Positions 25,679 through 33,949 of a stretch of DNA of 64,000 nt are shown here, one piece after another. Both the position numbers and the translations under genes were made by a program. How positions within the stretch are numbered: the first letter of the stretch is position 1; each line of letters begins with the position of its first letter. The stretch is taken from positions 1 to 64,000 of the forward strand of contig JAJEEE010000070.1 of the NCBI GenBank assembly GCA_022821145.1, given 5' to 3'. A model generated the notes under the pieces. The model saw only the letters and a program-made list of their open reading frames with translations, was not told the origin of the DNA and did not search any database. This DNA is from Acidobacteriota bacterium. Its GTDB lineage: Bacteria > Acidobacteriota > Terriglobia > 20CM-2-55-15.

Positions 25679-26424
25679 AGCCGGTAACGTTCAACGTGTG
25701 GCGCGGCGACGCCGACGGCGGGGCCTTCGCGACGTACGAGACGGAAATTTCCGAAGGCATGGTCGTCCTGGACGCCGTGCACCGGATCCAGGCCGAGAGC
25801 GCTCCGGACCTCGCCGTCCGGTGGAACTGCAAGGCCGGAAAGTGCGGGTCCTGCTCGGCCGAGGTCAACGGCGCGCCCCGGTTGATGTGCATGACGCGCA
25901 TGGACGACATGCCGGACGGCGAGCCCGTGCGGGTCGAGCCGATGAAGAGCTTCCCACTGATCCGGGACCTGGTGACCGACGTGTCGTGGAACTTCGAGGT
26001 CAAGAAGAAGATCCGGCCGTTCAAGCCGCGCCCACCGGACGCGGACGACGGGACCTGGCGCATGTCCCAGGACGACGTCGACCGGGTCCAGGAGTTCCGC
26101 AAGTGCATCGAGTGTTACCTGTGTCAGGACGTGTGTCACGTGCTGCGCGAGCACCAGCTCCACGACGGGTTCATCGGACCCCGTTTCTTCGTGCACGCGG
26201 CGGCCCTGGAGATGCATCCGCTGGATACCGAGGACCGCGTGGAGGAACTGGCCGCGACGCAGGGAATCGGGTACTGCAACATCACCAAGTGCTGCACGGC
26301 CGTGTGTCCGGAGCACATCACGATCACCGACAACGCGATCATTCCGTTGAAGGAACGCGTGGTCGACGATCTGTACGACCCGATCCGGAGGTTGTTCCGC
26401 GTCTTCCGGAGGAAGCGGACGTAG
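25675..26424 (+). CDS. sdhB: Succinate dehydrogenase iron-sulfur subunit
   Basis: 249 residues with the three SdhB clusters: [2Fe-2S] CKAGKCGSCSAEVNG with a later Cys; [4Fe-4S] KCIECYLCQDVC; and [3Fe-4S] region NITKCCTAVCPEHI. It moves electrons from SdhA's FAD to the membrane quinone. The ATG overlaps the sdhA stop. The gene order sdhC-A-B and the lengths (266, 624, 249) fit the Sdh1-type operon. Downstream there is no further sdh gene, so one membrane protein serves the complex. Confidence 0.93.
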   Translation: MKPVTFNVWRGDADGGAFATYETEISEGMVVLDAVHRIQAESAPDLAVRWNCKAGKCGSCSAEVNGAPRLMCMTRMDDMPDGEPVRVEPMKSFPLIRDLVTDVSWNFEVKKKIRPFKPRPPDADDGTWRMSQDDVDRVQEFRKCIECYLCQDVCHVLREHQLHDGFIGPRFFVHAAALEMHPLDTEDRVEELAATQGIGYCNITKCCTAVCPEHITITDNAIIPLKERVVDDLYDPIRRLFRVFRRKRT

Positions 26425-26491
26425 CCGGCCGCGCGGCGCGGCTCGAATCGGCCGTTCGCGCAGGCGTGCGGCGCTGCTAATATTGGAGGCC

Positions 26492-27352
26492 ATGACCGAC
26501 CGAGGCAAGAGACGGGCATGGGGCGCGCCCCTGCTTCTGCTGGCGTGGGCGGCGCCCGCCGCGGCCCAGAGCGACCTGACCGGCGTGTACGGGGCGCGGT
26601 ATTCCGAGGACTTCGCCGAGCGCATTCCGGGTCCCGCCCTGGCGGATTTCCTGGGCCTGCCGATGAACGACGCGGCCCGCCAATGGGCGCTCGGCTGGGA
26701 TCCGGCCCGGTACACGCTGCCGGAGCACCAGTGCCAGGTGCACACCGTGGCGTACATCTACCGGGGGCCCCTGCAGTTGCGGATCTGGGAAGAGCGCGAC
26801 CCGGCGAGCCAGGAGCTGATCGCGATCAAGCAGTACATCAGCACGTACGAGCAGGAGCGGACGATCTGGATGGACGGGCGGGAACACCCGTCGCCGAACG
26901 CGCCGCACACGTGGATGGGTTTCTCGACCGGTGAATGGAACGGTCCGACTCTGACCGTGACGACCACCCACATCAAGCAGGGCTGGCACCGGCGCAACGG
27001 TTTTCCGTCCGGCGACCGCGTGACGCTGCGCGAGCACTTCTTCCGTCACGGGGACTACCTGACCCACGTCGGCATCGTCGACGATCCGGACTACTTGAGC
27101 GAGCCGTTGATCAAGACCAACAACTTCGTGTTGACGACGAACGCGTCGGGCAACTGGTTGTGGCCGTGCGAGTACGTGGTGGAAGTCGACGGGTGGGCCC
27201 AGGGGGACGTTCCTCACTATCTTCCCGGCGAGAACCCGTTCGTGGAGGAGTTCGCCCGCCGTCACGGGCTTCCGCTGGAGGCGACGATGGGAGGACCGGA
27301 CACGATGTACCCCGAGTTCATGGAGACCGTGCGCGATGCTCGCGAAGACTAG
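26492..27352 (+). CDS. Exported protein with the 'WMGFSTGEW' module
   Basis: 286 residues with a signal peptide (APLLLLAWAAPAAAQ). The mature protein begins SDLTGVYGARYSEDFAERI. It carries the module seen in the genes at 2527, 28903 and 58274: HTWMGFSTGEWNGPTLTVTT, a basic HIKQGWHRRNG segment, then LREHFFRHGDYLTHVGIVDD and LSEPLIKTNN. Predicted periplasmic; function unknown. A TTG at 26483 is an alternative start. The stop overlaps the start of the MBL hydrolase by 17 bases, so the two are co-translated. It may handle a ligand that the MBL enzyme then cleaves. Confidence 0.7.
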   Translation: MTDRGKRRAWGAPLLLLAWAAPAAAQSDLTGVYGARYSEDFAERIPGPALADFLGLPMNDAARQWALGWDPARYTLPEHQCQVHTVAYIYRGPLQLRIWEERDPASQELIAIKQYISTYEQERTIWMDGREHPSPNAPHTWMGFSTGEWNGPTLTVTTTHIKQGWHRRNGFPSGDRVTLREHFFRHGDYLTHVGIVDDPDYLSEPLIKTNNFVLTTNASGNWLWPCEYVVEVDGWAQGDVPHYLPGENPFVEEFARRHGLPLEATMGGPDTMYPEFMETVRDARED

Positions 27353-28274
27353 TCTCGCCGCGGTTTTGCTGATCGGCCTGTGCGTCGCCGGGGCCCCCGC
27401 GCAGGACCTGGAGATCCTGCACGTGCAGAACAACGTCTACGCGATCTTCGGCGCGGGCGGGAACGTGACGGTGCAGGTCGGGCCCGAGGGGCCCGTTATC
27501 GTGGACAGCGGCTCGGCGGGCCGCAGCCAGGACATCATGGATGCGGTCGCGACTCTTTCGGACCGCCCGATTCGGGGCATCGTCAACACCCATGTCCATG
27601 CGGACCATGTGGACGGCAACGAGATCATCTCGACGGCGGCCGGGTTCGCCAGCGGCGGGACGACGGGCGCGGGACGGCGCGACGCGACGATCTACGCTCA
27701 CGAGAACCTGCTGCTGCGGATGAGCGGCGCCGTCGGCGACGACGAGCCGGCGCCCGTGGGTATGTGGCCCGGGAACACGTACTTCAACGACGTCAAGGAA
27801 CTGTTCGTCAACGGGGAAGCGATCCAGATTCTCCACACCCCGCGCGCGCACACCGACGGCGACTCGATCGTGTTCTTTCGGCGTTCGGACGTGATCGCCG
27901 CCGGCGGTGTCTACTCCAACACCGGCTTCCCGGTCATCGACGTGCCGCGGGGCGGCACCGTCGACGGGCTGATCGCCGCGCTGAACACGATCCTGGACAT
28001 CGTCATCCCCGCTCCGACGCAGGAGCGCGGGACGATGGTCGTGCCCGGGCACGGCCGGATCGCCGACGAGCACGACGTGCTGGAATACCGGGACATGCTG
28101 GTCATCGTCCGGGACCGGGTTCAGGCGATGATCGATCGGGGCATGACGTTGGCCGAGATCCGGGACGCGAACCCGACCTTCGAGTACGATTCCCGGTACG
28201 GGTCGGATACGGGTTTCTGGACGACGGCGGATTTCGTCGAGGCCGTCCATGCGAGTCTGGTTCAGGACCCGTAA
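27336..28274 (+). CDS. Exported MBL-fold hydrolase
   Basis: 312 residues with a signal peptide (LAAVLLIGLCVAGAPA). The MBL metal motif is VNTHVHADHVDGN and a later HTPRAHTDGDSIVFF provides the next His and Asp. The pattern fits SoxH or quinoprotein-relay-type MBL proteins. GGTTGAGRRDATIYAHENLL and the VVPGHGRIADE end are typical. It is probably periplasmic. The start overlaps the end of the exported module gene by 17 bases. DUF6152 and a second module gene follow, on the same strand, so the four genes probably form one operon. Confidence 0.85.
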   Translation: MLAKTSLAAVLLIGLCVAGAPAQDLEILHVQNNVYAIFGAGGNVTVQVGPEGPVIVDSGSAGRSQDIMDAVATLSDRPIRGIVNTHVHADHVDGNEIISTAAGFASGGTTGAGRRDATIYAHENLLLRMSGAVGDDEPAPVGMWPGNTYFNDVKELFVNGEAIQILHTPRAHTDGDSIVFFRRSDVIAAGGVYSNTGFPVIDVPRGGTVDGLIAALNTILDIVIPAPTQERGTMVVPGHGRIADEHDVLEYRDMLVIVRDRVQAMIDRGMTLAEIRDANPTFEYDSRYGSDTGFWTTADFVEAVHASLVQDP

Positions 28275-28326
28275 GGGTACGGACGGGGTCGCGGGAAAGG
28301 ATTCGCATGCAAGGGAGGAAGGTTCC

Positions 28327-28716
28327 ATGAGATCAGGCGGAATGCTTCTGCTGACCGCCGCGCTCCTCGCTGGGACGGGCGCGGCTTACGCCCACCATTC
28401 CTTCGCGAGCACCTATCACGAGGAAGACGCGATGACGATCGAGGGCCAGCTGGTTCAGTTTCACTACCGGAACCCGCACTCGTTCGTTCACGTGCTCGTC
28501 CCCGGCGACGACGGCGAAACCGAGCGTTGGGCGATCGAGTGGGGCGGAGTCGCCCAGCTCAACCGGGAGGGCGTCGACCGGTTCACGCTGAAGCCGGGCG
28601 AAACCGTGCGCATCACCGGGGCGCCGTCGCGCAGCGTCGAGACGGATCGGCGCCTGCTGATGCGGGGTATCGAGCGGCTGGCGGACGGTTGGAGCTGGGG
28701 CGGCGAGGTGGATTAG
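28327..28716 (+). CDS. Exported DUF6152 protein
   Basis: 129 residues with a signal peptide (GMLLLTAALLAGTGAAYA). The mature protein begins AHHSFASTYHEED, then GQLVQFHYRNPHSFVHV with the NPH motif, and a second half with LKPGETVRITGAPSR. The same order (AHH, NPH, pG-V-I) is in the gene at 60155 and in the N-terminus of the gene at 2527. Members are small exported proteins of unknown role. ATG is preceded by GGGAGGAAGG. It lies 52 bases after the MBL hydrolase and before the module gene at 28903. Confidence 0.8.
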   Translation: MRSGGMLLLTAALLAGTGAAYAHHSFASTYHEEDAMTIEGQLVQFHYRNPHSFVHVLVPGDDGETERWAIEWGGVAQLNREGVDRFTLKPGETVRITGAPSRSVETDRRLLMRGIERLADGWSWGGEVD

Positions 28717-28760
28717 GGGTTCCGGAACTCGGTTCAAACGTTTGGGACCTGGAAGAGATC

Positions 28761-28860
28761 ATTTGATTCGGCTGACGCCTCGCTCCGCCACCTCCATGGC
28801 TGCGTCATGGAGGCGTCCACCCGCGGCGAGGAACGCCGCCGGTCCAATGGGGACTTACGA
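28761..28860 (+). repeat. Dispersed hairpin repeat, copy C (long form)
   Basis: Intergenic, between the DUF6152 and module genes. It shares GACGCCTCGCTCCGCC and GTCCACCCGCGGCGAGGAACG with the other copies. Its insert contains a 7-bp inverted repeat, CTCCATG/CATGGAG. The main stem has one mismatch. Confidence 0.75.
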
Positions 28861-28902
28861 CAAATGAATCCAATGCCGTCGGATGTTTCCACAGGGAGAT
28901 CC

Positions 28903-29718
28903 GTGACACGCATGCATCGTCGATGGGCCATTGCGGCGGCCTGCATCGCGCTGGTTGCGTCGACCGCATCGGTCGAGGCCGGCCTTCAGCGCGGCCGCGG
29001 CGGCGGGCCGCCTCCCTCCGGGCAGGCGGGGGCGACGACGGATCTGACGGGCACATGGGTCTCGGTGGTGACCGAGGACTGGTTGTGGCGCATGGTGACG
29101 CCGCCTGTCGGCGATTACGCCAGCCTGCCCATCAACGCCGCGGGACGCGCCGCGGCCGACGCGTGGGACAGGGAAGGGGACATCGCGAACGGCGACGAGT
29201 GCAAGGCGTGGGGCGCGGCCGGGCTCATGCGGATGCCGATGCGCGTGCGGATCGGCTGGGAGGACGAGAACACGCTGCGGTTGGACACGGATTCGGGCGC
29301 CCAGACGCGCCGGTTCCGTTTCAACGGGACGGGCGAGCCCGCGGCGAGCTCGCTGCAGGGGTTCTCCGAGGCGCAGTGGGAAGGCGGCAACGCGGGCGGC
29401 GGTGGAGGCGGCTTCGGGTCCTTCGGCCGCGGCGCCGCCGGGGGTCTCAGCGTCGTGACGACGAACCTCGCTCCCGGGTATCTCCGGAAGAACGGCGTGC
29501 CCTACAGCGGGAACGCGGTGTTGCGGGAGTTCTACGACCGTCACTCCGACTTCGGGGACGAGTGGTTCACGGTGACGACGATCGTGGAGGATCCGGCGTA
29601 CCTGACCCAGCCCTTCATTACGAGCACGCATTTCAAGCGGGAACCCGACGATTCCGCCTTCGATCCGGCGCCGTGCTTCACCGATCCCCCGTTGATCGAC
29701 GCGCCGGTCGAGAACTGA
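28903..29718 (+). CDS. Exported protein of the shared module family
   Basis: 271 residues from the GTG at 28903, which has GGGAG five bases upstream. The signal peptide is MHRRWAIAAACIALVASTASVEAG. The mature part starts with a Gly/Pro-rich segment (GRGGGPPPSGQAG) and DLTGTWVSVV. Its C-terminal half matches the module: GFSEAQWEGG, a Gly-rich insert, GLSVVTTNLAPGYLRKNG, LREFYDRHSDFGDEWFTV and LTQPFITSTHFK. An alternative start is ATG 28912. It follows DUF6152 by 186 bases holding repeat copy C and is closed by a strong terminator at 29743. Function unknown. Confidence 0.65.
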   Translation: MTRMHRRWAIAAACIALVASTASVEAGLQRGRGGGPPPSGQAGATTDLTGTWVSVVTEDWLWRMVTPPVGDYASLPINAAGRAAADAWDREGDIANGDECKAWGAAGLMRMPMRVRIGWEDENTLRLDTDSGAQTRRFRFNGTGEPAASSLQGFSEAQWEGGNAGGGGGGFGSFGRGAAGGLSVVTTNLAPGYLRKNGVPYSGNAVLREFYDRHSDFGDEWFTVTTIVEDPAYLTQPFITSTHFKREPDDSAFDPAPCFTDPPLIDAPVEN

Positions 29719-29742
29719 CGCGGAACCGTCGGCAATGTCACC

Positions 29743-29773
29743 GGGCCGGGGCGTGGCGCCTTGGCCCTTTTTT
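29743..29773 (+). terminator. Rho-independent terminator
   Basis: An 11-bp stem (29743-29753 with 29757-29767, arm GGGCCGGGGCG, two G-U pairs), loop TGG, then six T at 29768-29773. It follows the module gene by 25 bases and ends the 26.5-29.7 kb operon before the amidohydrolase. Confidence 0.85.
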
Positions 29774-29785
29774 GTGGGACGCGAA

Positions 29786-30823
29786 ATGGCGGAAGAGCGA
29801 GGTTACCTTCGAATCGCGACCGAGGAGGCCTGGGCGACCCGGGAGCTGCTCGACGGGTACGCGAAGATACTGGCGGACGGGAGTTACGACGATCCGGGCT
29901 TCGTCAGCCTCTGGGGCCACTACTCCGGGAATCCGACCGACCGGCCCCTGTTCATCCGCAACCGGCTTCCGGACATGGGAGAGTTGCGGATCCGGGACAT
30001 GGACGACACGGGAATCGACCGGCAGATCCTGCTGCTGACCTCGCCGGGCGTCCAGGTCTTCGACCGCGACACGGCCGTCGGGCTGGCGCGCGACAGCAAC
30101 GACCAGCTTGCGGAGGCCGTCGGCCGGCGTCCGGACCGGTACACGGGATTGGCGGCGTTCGCGCCCCAGGATCCGGACGAGGCGGCGCGGGAGATCGAAC
30201 GCGCCGTCGGGACGCTCGGAATGAAAGGCGCGATCGTCAACTCGCACACGCACGGCGAATACCTGGACGATCCGAAGTTCTACCCGATCTTCGAGGCTTG
30301 CGAGCACCTGGACGTTCCGCTCTACCTGCATCCCCAGACGCCGCCGCGGGCGATGATCGGGCCGTTCCTGGATCGCGGCCTGGACGGCGCCATCTTCGGG
30401 TTCGCCGTGGAGACGGGCCTCCACCTGCTGCGGATCATCGTCTCCGGCGTGTTCGATCGATTCCCCGGGCTCCGCATCGTCGTGGGCCACCTGGGCGAGG
30501 GCTTGCCGTTCTGGTTGTACCGCCTGGACTACATGCACGCGGCCGGTATGCGGGCCAACCGATACCGCTCGATCGAGCCGCTGCGGGCGAAGGTCAGCGA
30601 GTACATGCGCCGGAACGTCTACGTCACGTCCAGCGGCGTGCCGTGGGCGCCGTCGATCATGCTCTGCCAGCAGGTGCTCGGCGTGGACCGCGTTCTCTAC
30701 GCGATGGACTATCCGTACGAGTTCGTTCCCGAGGAGGTCGCGATGTCGGACGCGTTGCCGATCAGCGACGCCGACAAGCGGAAGTTCTTCCAGACCAACG
30801 CCGAGTCCGTATTCAAGTTATAG
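29786..30823 (+). CDS. Amidohydrolase-type decarboxylase (ACMSD/LigW-like)
   Basis: 345 residues of the amidohydrolase-2 superfamily. Candidate metal ligands: Glu in the N-terminal ATEEAW motif, His in LYLHPQTP, His in IVVGHLGEGLPFW and Asp in YAMDYPYE. This is the layout of 2,6-dihydroxybenzoate or 5-carboxyvanillate decarboxylases (non-oxidative). The DNITHTHGEYL-like segment is NSHTHGEYLDD. It would be cytoplasmic and could act on a hydroxybenzoate. Start ATG 29786 is chosen because a terminator hairpin lies just before it. The next gene, an oxidoreductase, starts 27 bases after the stop. Confidence 0.75.
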   Translation: MAEERGYLRIATEEAWATRELLDGYAKILADGSYDDPGFVSLWGHYSGNPTDRPLFIRNRLPDMGELRIRDMDDTGIDRQILLLTSPGVQVFDRDTAVGLARDSNDQLAEAVGRRPDRYTGLAAFAPQDPDEAAREIERAVGTLGMKGAIVNSHTHGEYLDDPKFYPIFEACEHLDVPLYLHPQTPPRAMIGPFLDRGLDGAIFGFAVETGLHLLRIIVSGVFDRFPGLRIVVGHLGEGLPFWLYRLDYMHAAGMRANRYRSIEPLRAKVSEYMRRNVYVTSSGVPWAPSIMLCQQVLGVDRVLYAMDYPYEFVPEEVAMSDALPISDADKRKFFQTNAESVFKL

Positions 30824-30849
30824 GCGCGTCCGAACGCCTGGAGCGGGCC

Positions 30850-31857
30850 ATGAAGTACTACGAGATCAACGAACCGAAGGGAATCGCATCGATCCGGCCG
30901 GCCGAGGGGCCGATTCCCAGGCCCGGGCCCGGCCAGGTCCTGGTCCGTGTCCATGCCGTCTCGCTGAACTACAGGGACCTGGCGATCGCCACCGGGCATT
31001 ACGGGCGCGAGGCCAAGAAGCCGTTGATTCCGCTCTCGGACGGGGCCGGGGAGATCGTCGAGATCGGGTCCGGCGTGAAGAGGGTCCGCACCGGGGACCG
31101 CGTGGCCGGGTGTTTCATGCAGGGCTGGATCGCGGGGCCGATGGCGCCCGAGCACGCCGCCACGGCCCTGGGGGGCGCGCGCGACGGCATGCTGGCCGAA
31201 TACGTCGTGCTGGACGCCGCCGGCGTGGTTCCGGTCCCGGCGCACCTGTCCTGGGAGGAGGCGGCGACGCTGCCGTGCGCGGCCGTCACGGCGTGGCACG
31301 CATTGACCGGCTTCGCCCTCCGGCCGGGGTCCAGCGTGTTGGTGCTCGGCACCGGGGGCGTGTCGGTCTTCGCGCTGCAGTTCGCCAAGCTCGCCGGGGC
31401 GCGGGTGATCGTCACGTCGAAGAGCGACGCCAAGATCGAGCGGGCCAAGCGGATGGGCGCATCGGCCGGCGTCAACTACACCACGTATGGGAGCTGGGGC
31501 GACAAGGTCGTCGAGATCAGCGGCGGGGGCGTGGACCACGTGATCGAGGTCGGCGGCACGGGGACGCTGGCCCGCAGCATGAACGCCGTGCGCGTGGGCG
31601 GACGCGTCAGCCTGATCGGCGTCCTGTCGGGCGTCGGCGCCGAGATCGACCCGATGCCGATCCTCGCGAAGCAGATCCAGGTGCAGGGCGTGTTCGTGGG
31701 GTCCCGCGAGATGTTCGAGGACATGAACCGGGCCATCGCGATGCATCGACTGAAGCCGGTGATCGAGCGGACGTTCGCGTTCGATGAGGTGCGCGACGCC
31801 ATGGAGTTGATGGCGTCGGGGGCGCACTTCGGGAAGATCGTCGTCAGGGTGGCTTGA
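30850..31857 (+). CDS. NAD(P)H quinone oxidoreductase-like (MDR family)
   Basis: 335 residues of the medium-chain dehydrogenase/reductase superfamily. The N-terminal GroES-like part (PRPGPGQVLVRVHAVSLNYRDL) is followed by a Rossmann motif LVLGTGGVSVFALQFAKLAG with the nucleotide-binding Gly residues. The structural four-Cys zinc site is absent. Family members reduce quinones or enoyl substrates with NAD(P)H, or act as alcohol dehydrogenases. It lies 26 bases after the decarboxylase-like gene and is expected to act in the same pathway. Three 12-bp tandem repeats follow its stop. Substrate unknown. Confidence 0.8.
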   Translation: MKYYEINEPKGIASIRPAEGPIPRPGPGQVLVRVHAVSLNYRDLAIATGHYGREAKKPLIPLSDGAGEIVEIGSGVKRVRTGDRVAGCFMQGWIAGPMAPEHAATALGGARDGMLAEYVVLDAAGVVPVPAHLSWEEAATLPCAAVTAWHALTGFALRPGSSVLVLGTGGVSVFALQFAKLAGARVIVTSKSDAKIERAKRMGASAGVNYTTYGSWGDKVVEISGGGVDHVIEVGGTGTLARSMNAVRVGGRVSLIGVLSGVGAEIDPMPILAKQIQVQGVFVGSREMFEDMNRAIAMHRLKPVIERTFAFDEVRDAMELMASGAHFGKIVVRVA

Positions 31858-31860
31858 CGC

Positions 31861-31896
31861 GGCGCACGGAGCGGCGCACGGAACGGCGCACGGGAC
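31861..31896. repeat. Three 12-bp tandem repeats
   Basis: Units GGCGCACGGAGC, GGCGCACGGAAC and GGCGCACGGGAC, one after the other, in the 69-base gap between two convergent genes. A fourth partial copy (GGAGGGTCGCGCAC) trails. No gene is in the gap. Confidence 0.9.
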
Positions 31897-31926
31897 GGAG
31901 GGTCGCGCACGCGACCGACGCGCGTA

Positions 31927-32514
31927 TCAGTTGGACGGATTGGTGCCGCGCGTTCGGGCCAGCCACTCCACCAGGGGTTCGACGTCGCTGATCGCCAGCC
32001 GCGCGCCGCGGCCCATCATGTCGAGCAGGATGGCGCGCCACTCCTCCTCGTTGGCGCGCATGTCATCCACGCGATCCAGGCCGTGGCAGGCCTCGCATGT
32101 TCCCGCCAGCCTGGACTCGGCCTGCTCGTCGTTCAGAAAATCGGCTTCGGACAGCTCCCGAGGCATGTATTCGCGCGGGAACGGGGTCGTGTCCGGACCG
32201 AACTGCTCGACCAGCCAGTCCAGGAGGATCTCCTTGTCGGGATCGGAGATCGCGGCGCCCGTGACCACGCCGCTCGGCGTCGTCTTCATGCGCTCGATCA
32301 CGTCGCTCCAGCCGGCCCGGTCCAAGGCGTGGTAGCCCAGGTCGTCGATGCCGTGACACGACGTGCAACTCTTGAGAATGACGCTGCGAACCGGACCCAG
32401 CGGCAGCGTCACGTCGGGCCGGGCCGGGCGGCCGTTTCTGAACTGCGCGGCCGCGGGAAGCGCGGCCGCGCAGAACAGGATCACGACGGCGAGGGACGCT
32501 CCTGGAGCCCTCAT
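31927..32514 (-). CDS. Exported dihaem cytochrome c
   Basis: 195 residues with a signal peptide (LAVVILFCAAALPAAAQ). There are two CxxCH haem-c sites, SCTSCHGID and TCEACHGLD, each followed by a Trp/Met-containing helix (WSDVIERMKTT, WRAILLDMMGRG) that could supply axial Met. Predicted periplasmic electron carrier. It is the last of three minus-strand genes with DUF1552 and DUF1592 upstream; the DUF1592 protein is itself a cytochrome, and this pairing is common in such clusters. It is seven bases after DUF1552. Confidence 0.88.
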   Translation of the reverse strand: MRAPGASLAVVILFCAAALPAAAQFRNGRPARPDVTLPLGPVRSVILKSCTSCHGIDDLGYHALDRAGWSDVIERMKTTPSGVVTGAAISDPDKEILLDWLVEQFGPDTTPFPREYMPRELSEADFLNDEQAESRLAGTCEACHGLDRVDDMRANEEEWRAILLDMMGRGARLAISDVEPLVEWLARTRGTNPSN

Positions 32515-32521
32515 CCCCGTC

Positions 32522-33862
32522 TCACGCGAACGACGGCAGCGGCCCCTGGCTCTCGCCGATGCGGTCCCGCTCGATCCCGTACAGGTGAAGGATGCTCACG
32601 AGCAGGTCGGCGCAGCGTTGCGTGTTGTCCGGATAGACGATGTGCCGGTTCCCCTTGAACGTGCCGTCGACGCCGCCGACCAGGATCGTCGGCACCTTCT
32701 CGTGGGCGTGCCGATGGGAATTGCCCATGTTGCTGCTCTTGTAGATCAGCACGTGATCCAGCAGCGTGCCGTCGCCGTCCGGCGTGTTCCGCAGCTTGTC
32801 GCAGAAGTACGCCAGGTTCTCGACGTGATAGCGGTTGATCAGGGCGTAGTTGGCCTTGTTGGACGGGATGTCGCCGTGGTGCGAGATGCCGTGCCAGCCG
32901 GCGATGAAGCCGGATTCCGGGAACGTGGTTCCCGACAGGTCGCGGCCCAGCATGAGCGTGGCCGAGCGGGTGATGTCGGCCTGGAACGCCAGGTGCATCA
33001 GGTCGTACATGATCTTGAAGTGGACGTCCTTGCTCTCGGGAACCCCGAAGGGCACCTCGGCCGTGACCTCGGCGGCCGGGTTGCTCGTGGCGTTGCGGAT
33101 GCGCCGCTCGATCTCTCGGACGTTGTCCAGGTAGTTGTCCAGCACGGCCTGGTCGCCGGGGCCGAGATCCTGCTTGAAGATCGGGATCTCGCGCGTCACC
33201 GAGTCCAGGATCGAGGCCGACTGCAGCCGGCCGGCGCGCCGGGCCTCGGGGCTCGAGCCATCGCCGAACATGCGTTCGAAGGCCATGCGCGGGTTGACCT
33301 CGGTCGGCAGCGGCGTGGTGGCGTCGGGCCAGGAGATCGAGTTGGTGTAGGCGCAACTGTAACCCCAGTTGCAGTTGCCGCTGTTGTGGCTGGCGTCCTC
33401 GATGCCCAACTGCACGGAGGACAGGAGCGTGTCGCGGCCGTACTTCTCGGCGATCAACTGGTCGATCGTGACGCCCAGGTGCGGGCTGACCGCGTCCCGG
33501 CGGGGTCGCACGCCCGACAGCAGGACGGCGCCGCGCGCGTGGTTGCCGCCCGGCTCCTCGGGCGTCGAGTACGCCGCGGTGGAATCCAGTCCGCTGATCA
33601 GCACCGTCCGATCGCGGAACGGCTCGAGCGGCTTGGTGATGAAGGAGAACTCGAAGTCGCGCCCCTCGGTGGTGGGACTCCAGTATCCCGGGGACGCGCC
33701 GTGGGGATGCCAAATGCCGACGAAACGCCGGACCGGAGCCGCCGCCGTCTGGGCGTGGGCCGTACCCGCCGGCAGCATCGCCTCGAGAAACGGCAGGGCC
33801 ACGGTCACGCCCGCGCCGCGCAGGAAGGTCCGGCGCGGGATATGTTTCTTGGTCAGGAACAT
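32522..33862 (-). CDS. DUF1552 protein with Tat signal
   Basis: 446 residues. The N-terminus is KKHIPRRTFLRGAGVTVALP, a twin-arginine signal, so it is exported folded. The body matches DUF1552, a large family of Planctomycetes and Acidobacteriota that often follows a DUF1592 cytochrome: FVGIWHPHGASPGYWSPTTEG and ISHHGDIPSN. The family resembles alkaline-phosphatase-superfamily hydrolases, but its activity has not been demonstrated as far as I know. ATG 33862 follows GGAGGAG. It is 87 bases after DUF1592 and seven before the dihaem cytochrome, so the three form an operon. Confidence 0.88.
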   Translation of the reverse strand: MFLTKKHIPRRTFLRGAGVTVALPFLEAMLPAGTAHAQTAAAPVRRFVGIWHPHGASPGYWSPTTEGRDFEFSFITKPLEPFRDRTVLISGLDSTAAYSTPEEPGGNHARGAVLLSGVRPRRDAVSPHLGVTIDQLIAEKYGRDTLLSSVQLGIEDASHNSGNCNWGYSCAYTNSISWPDATTPLPTEVNPRMAFERMFGDGSSPEARRAGRLQSASILDSVTREIPIFKQDLGPGDQAVLDNYLDNVREIERRIRNATSNPAAEVTAEVPFGVPESKDVHFKIMYDLMHLAFQADITRSATLMLGRDLSGTTFPESGFIAGWHGISHHGDIPSNKANYALINRYHVENLAYFCDKLRNTPDGDGTLLDHVLIYKSSNMGNSHRHAHEKVPTILVGGVDGTFKGNRHIVYPDNTQRCADLLVSILHLYGIERDRIGESQGPLPSFA

Positions 33863-33949
33863 GGTCGTTCTCCTCCCGAGTGGGGGTCCGGATGTTGGGT
33901 CATTCTAGCGTCAAGTATTCCGTTGGCTCCAGAGAATTCGTCCCGTCGT

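Noticed and set aside
22779-28860. A conserved small peptide (STRGEER type) encoded by the dispersed repeats
   Set aside because: The peptide reading is similar in three copies, but copy B is shifted by one base inside the insert and no copy has a ribosome site and start of its own, so I treat it as a DNA/RNA element.
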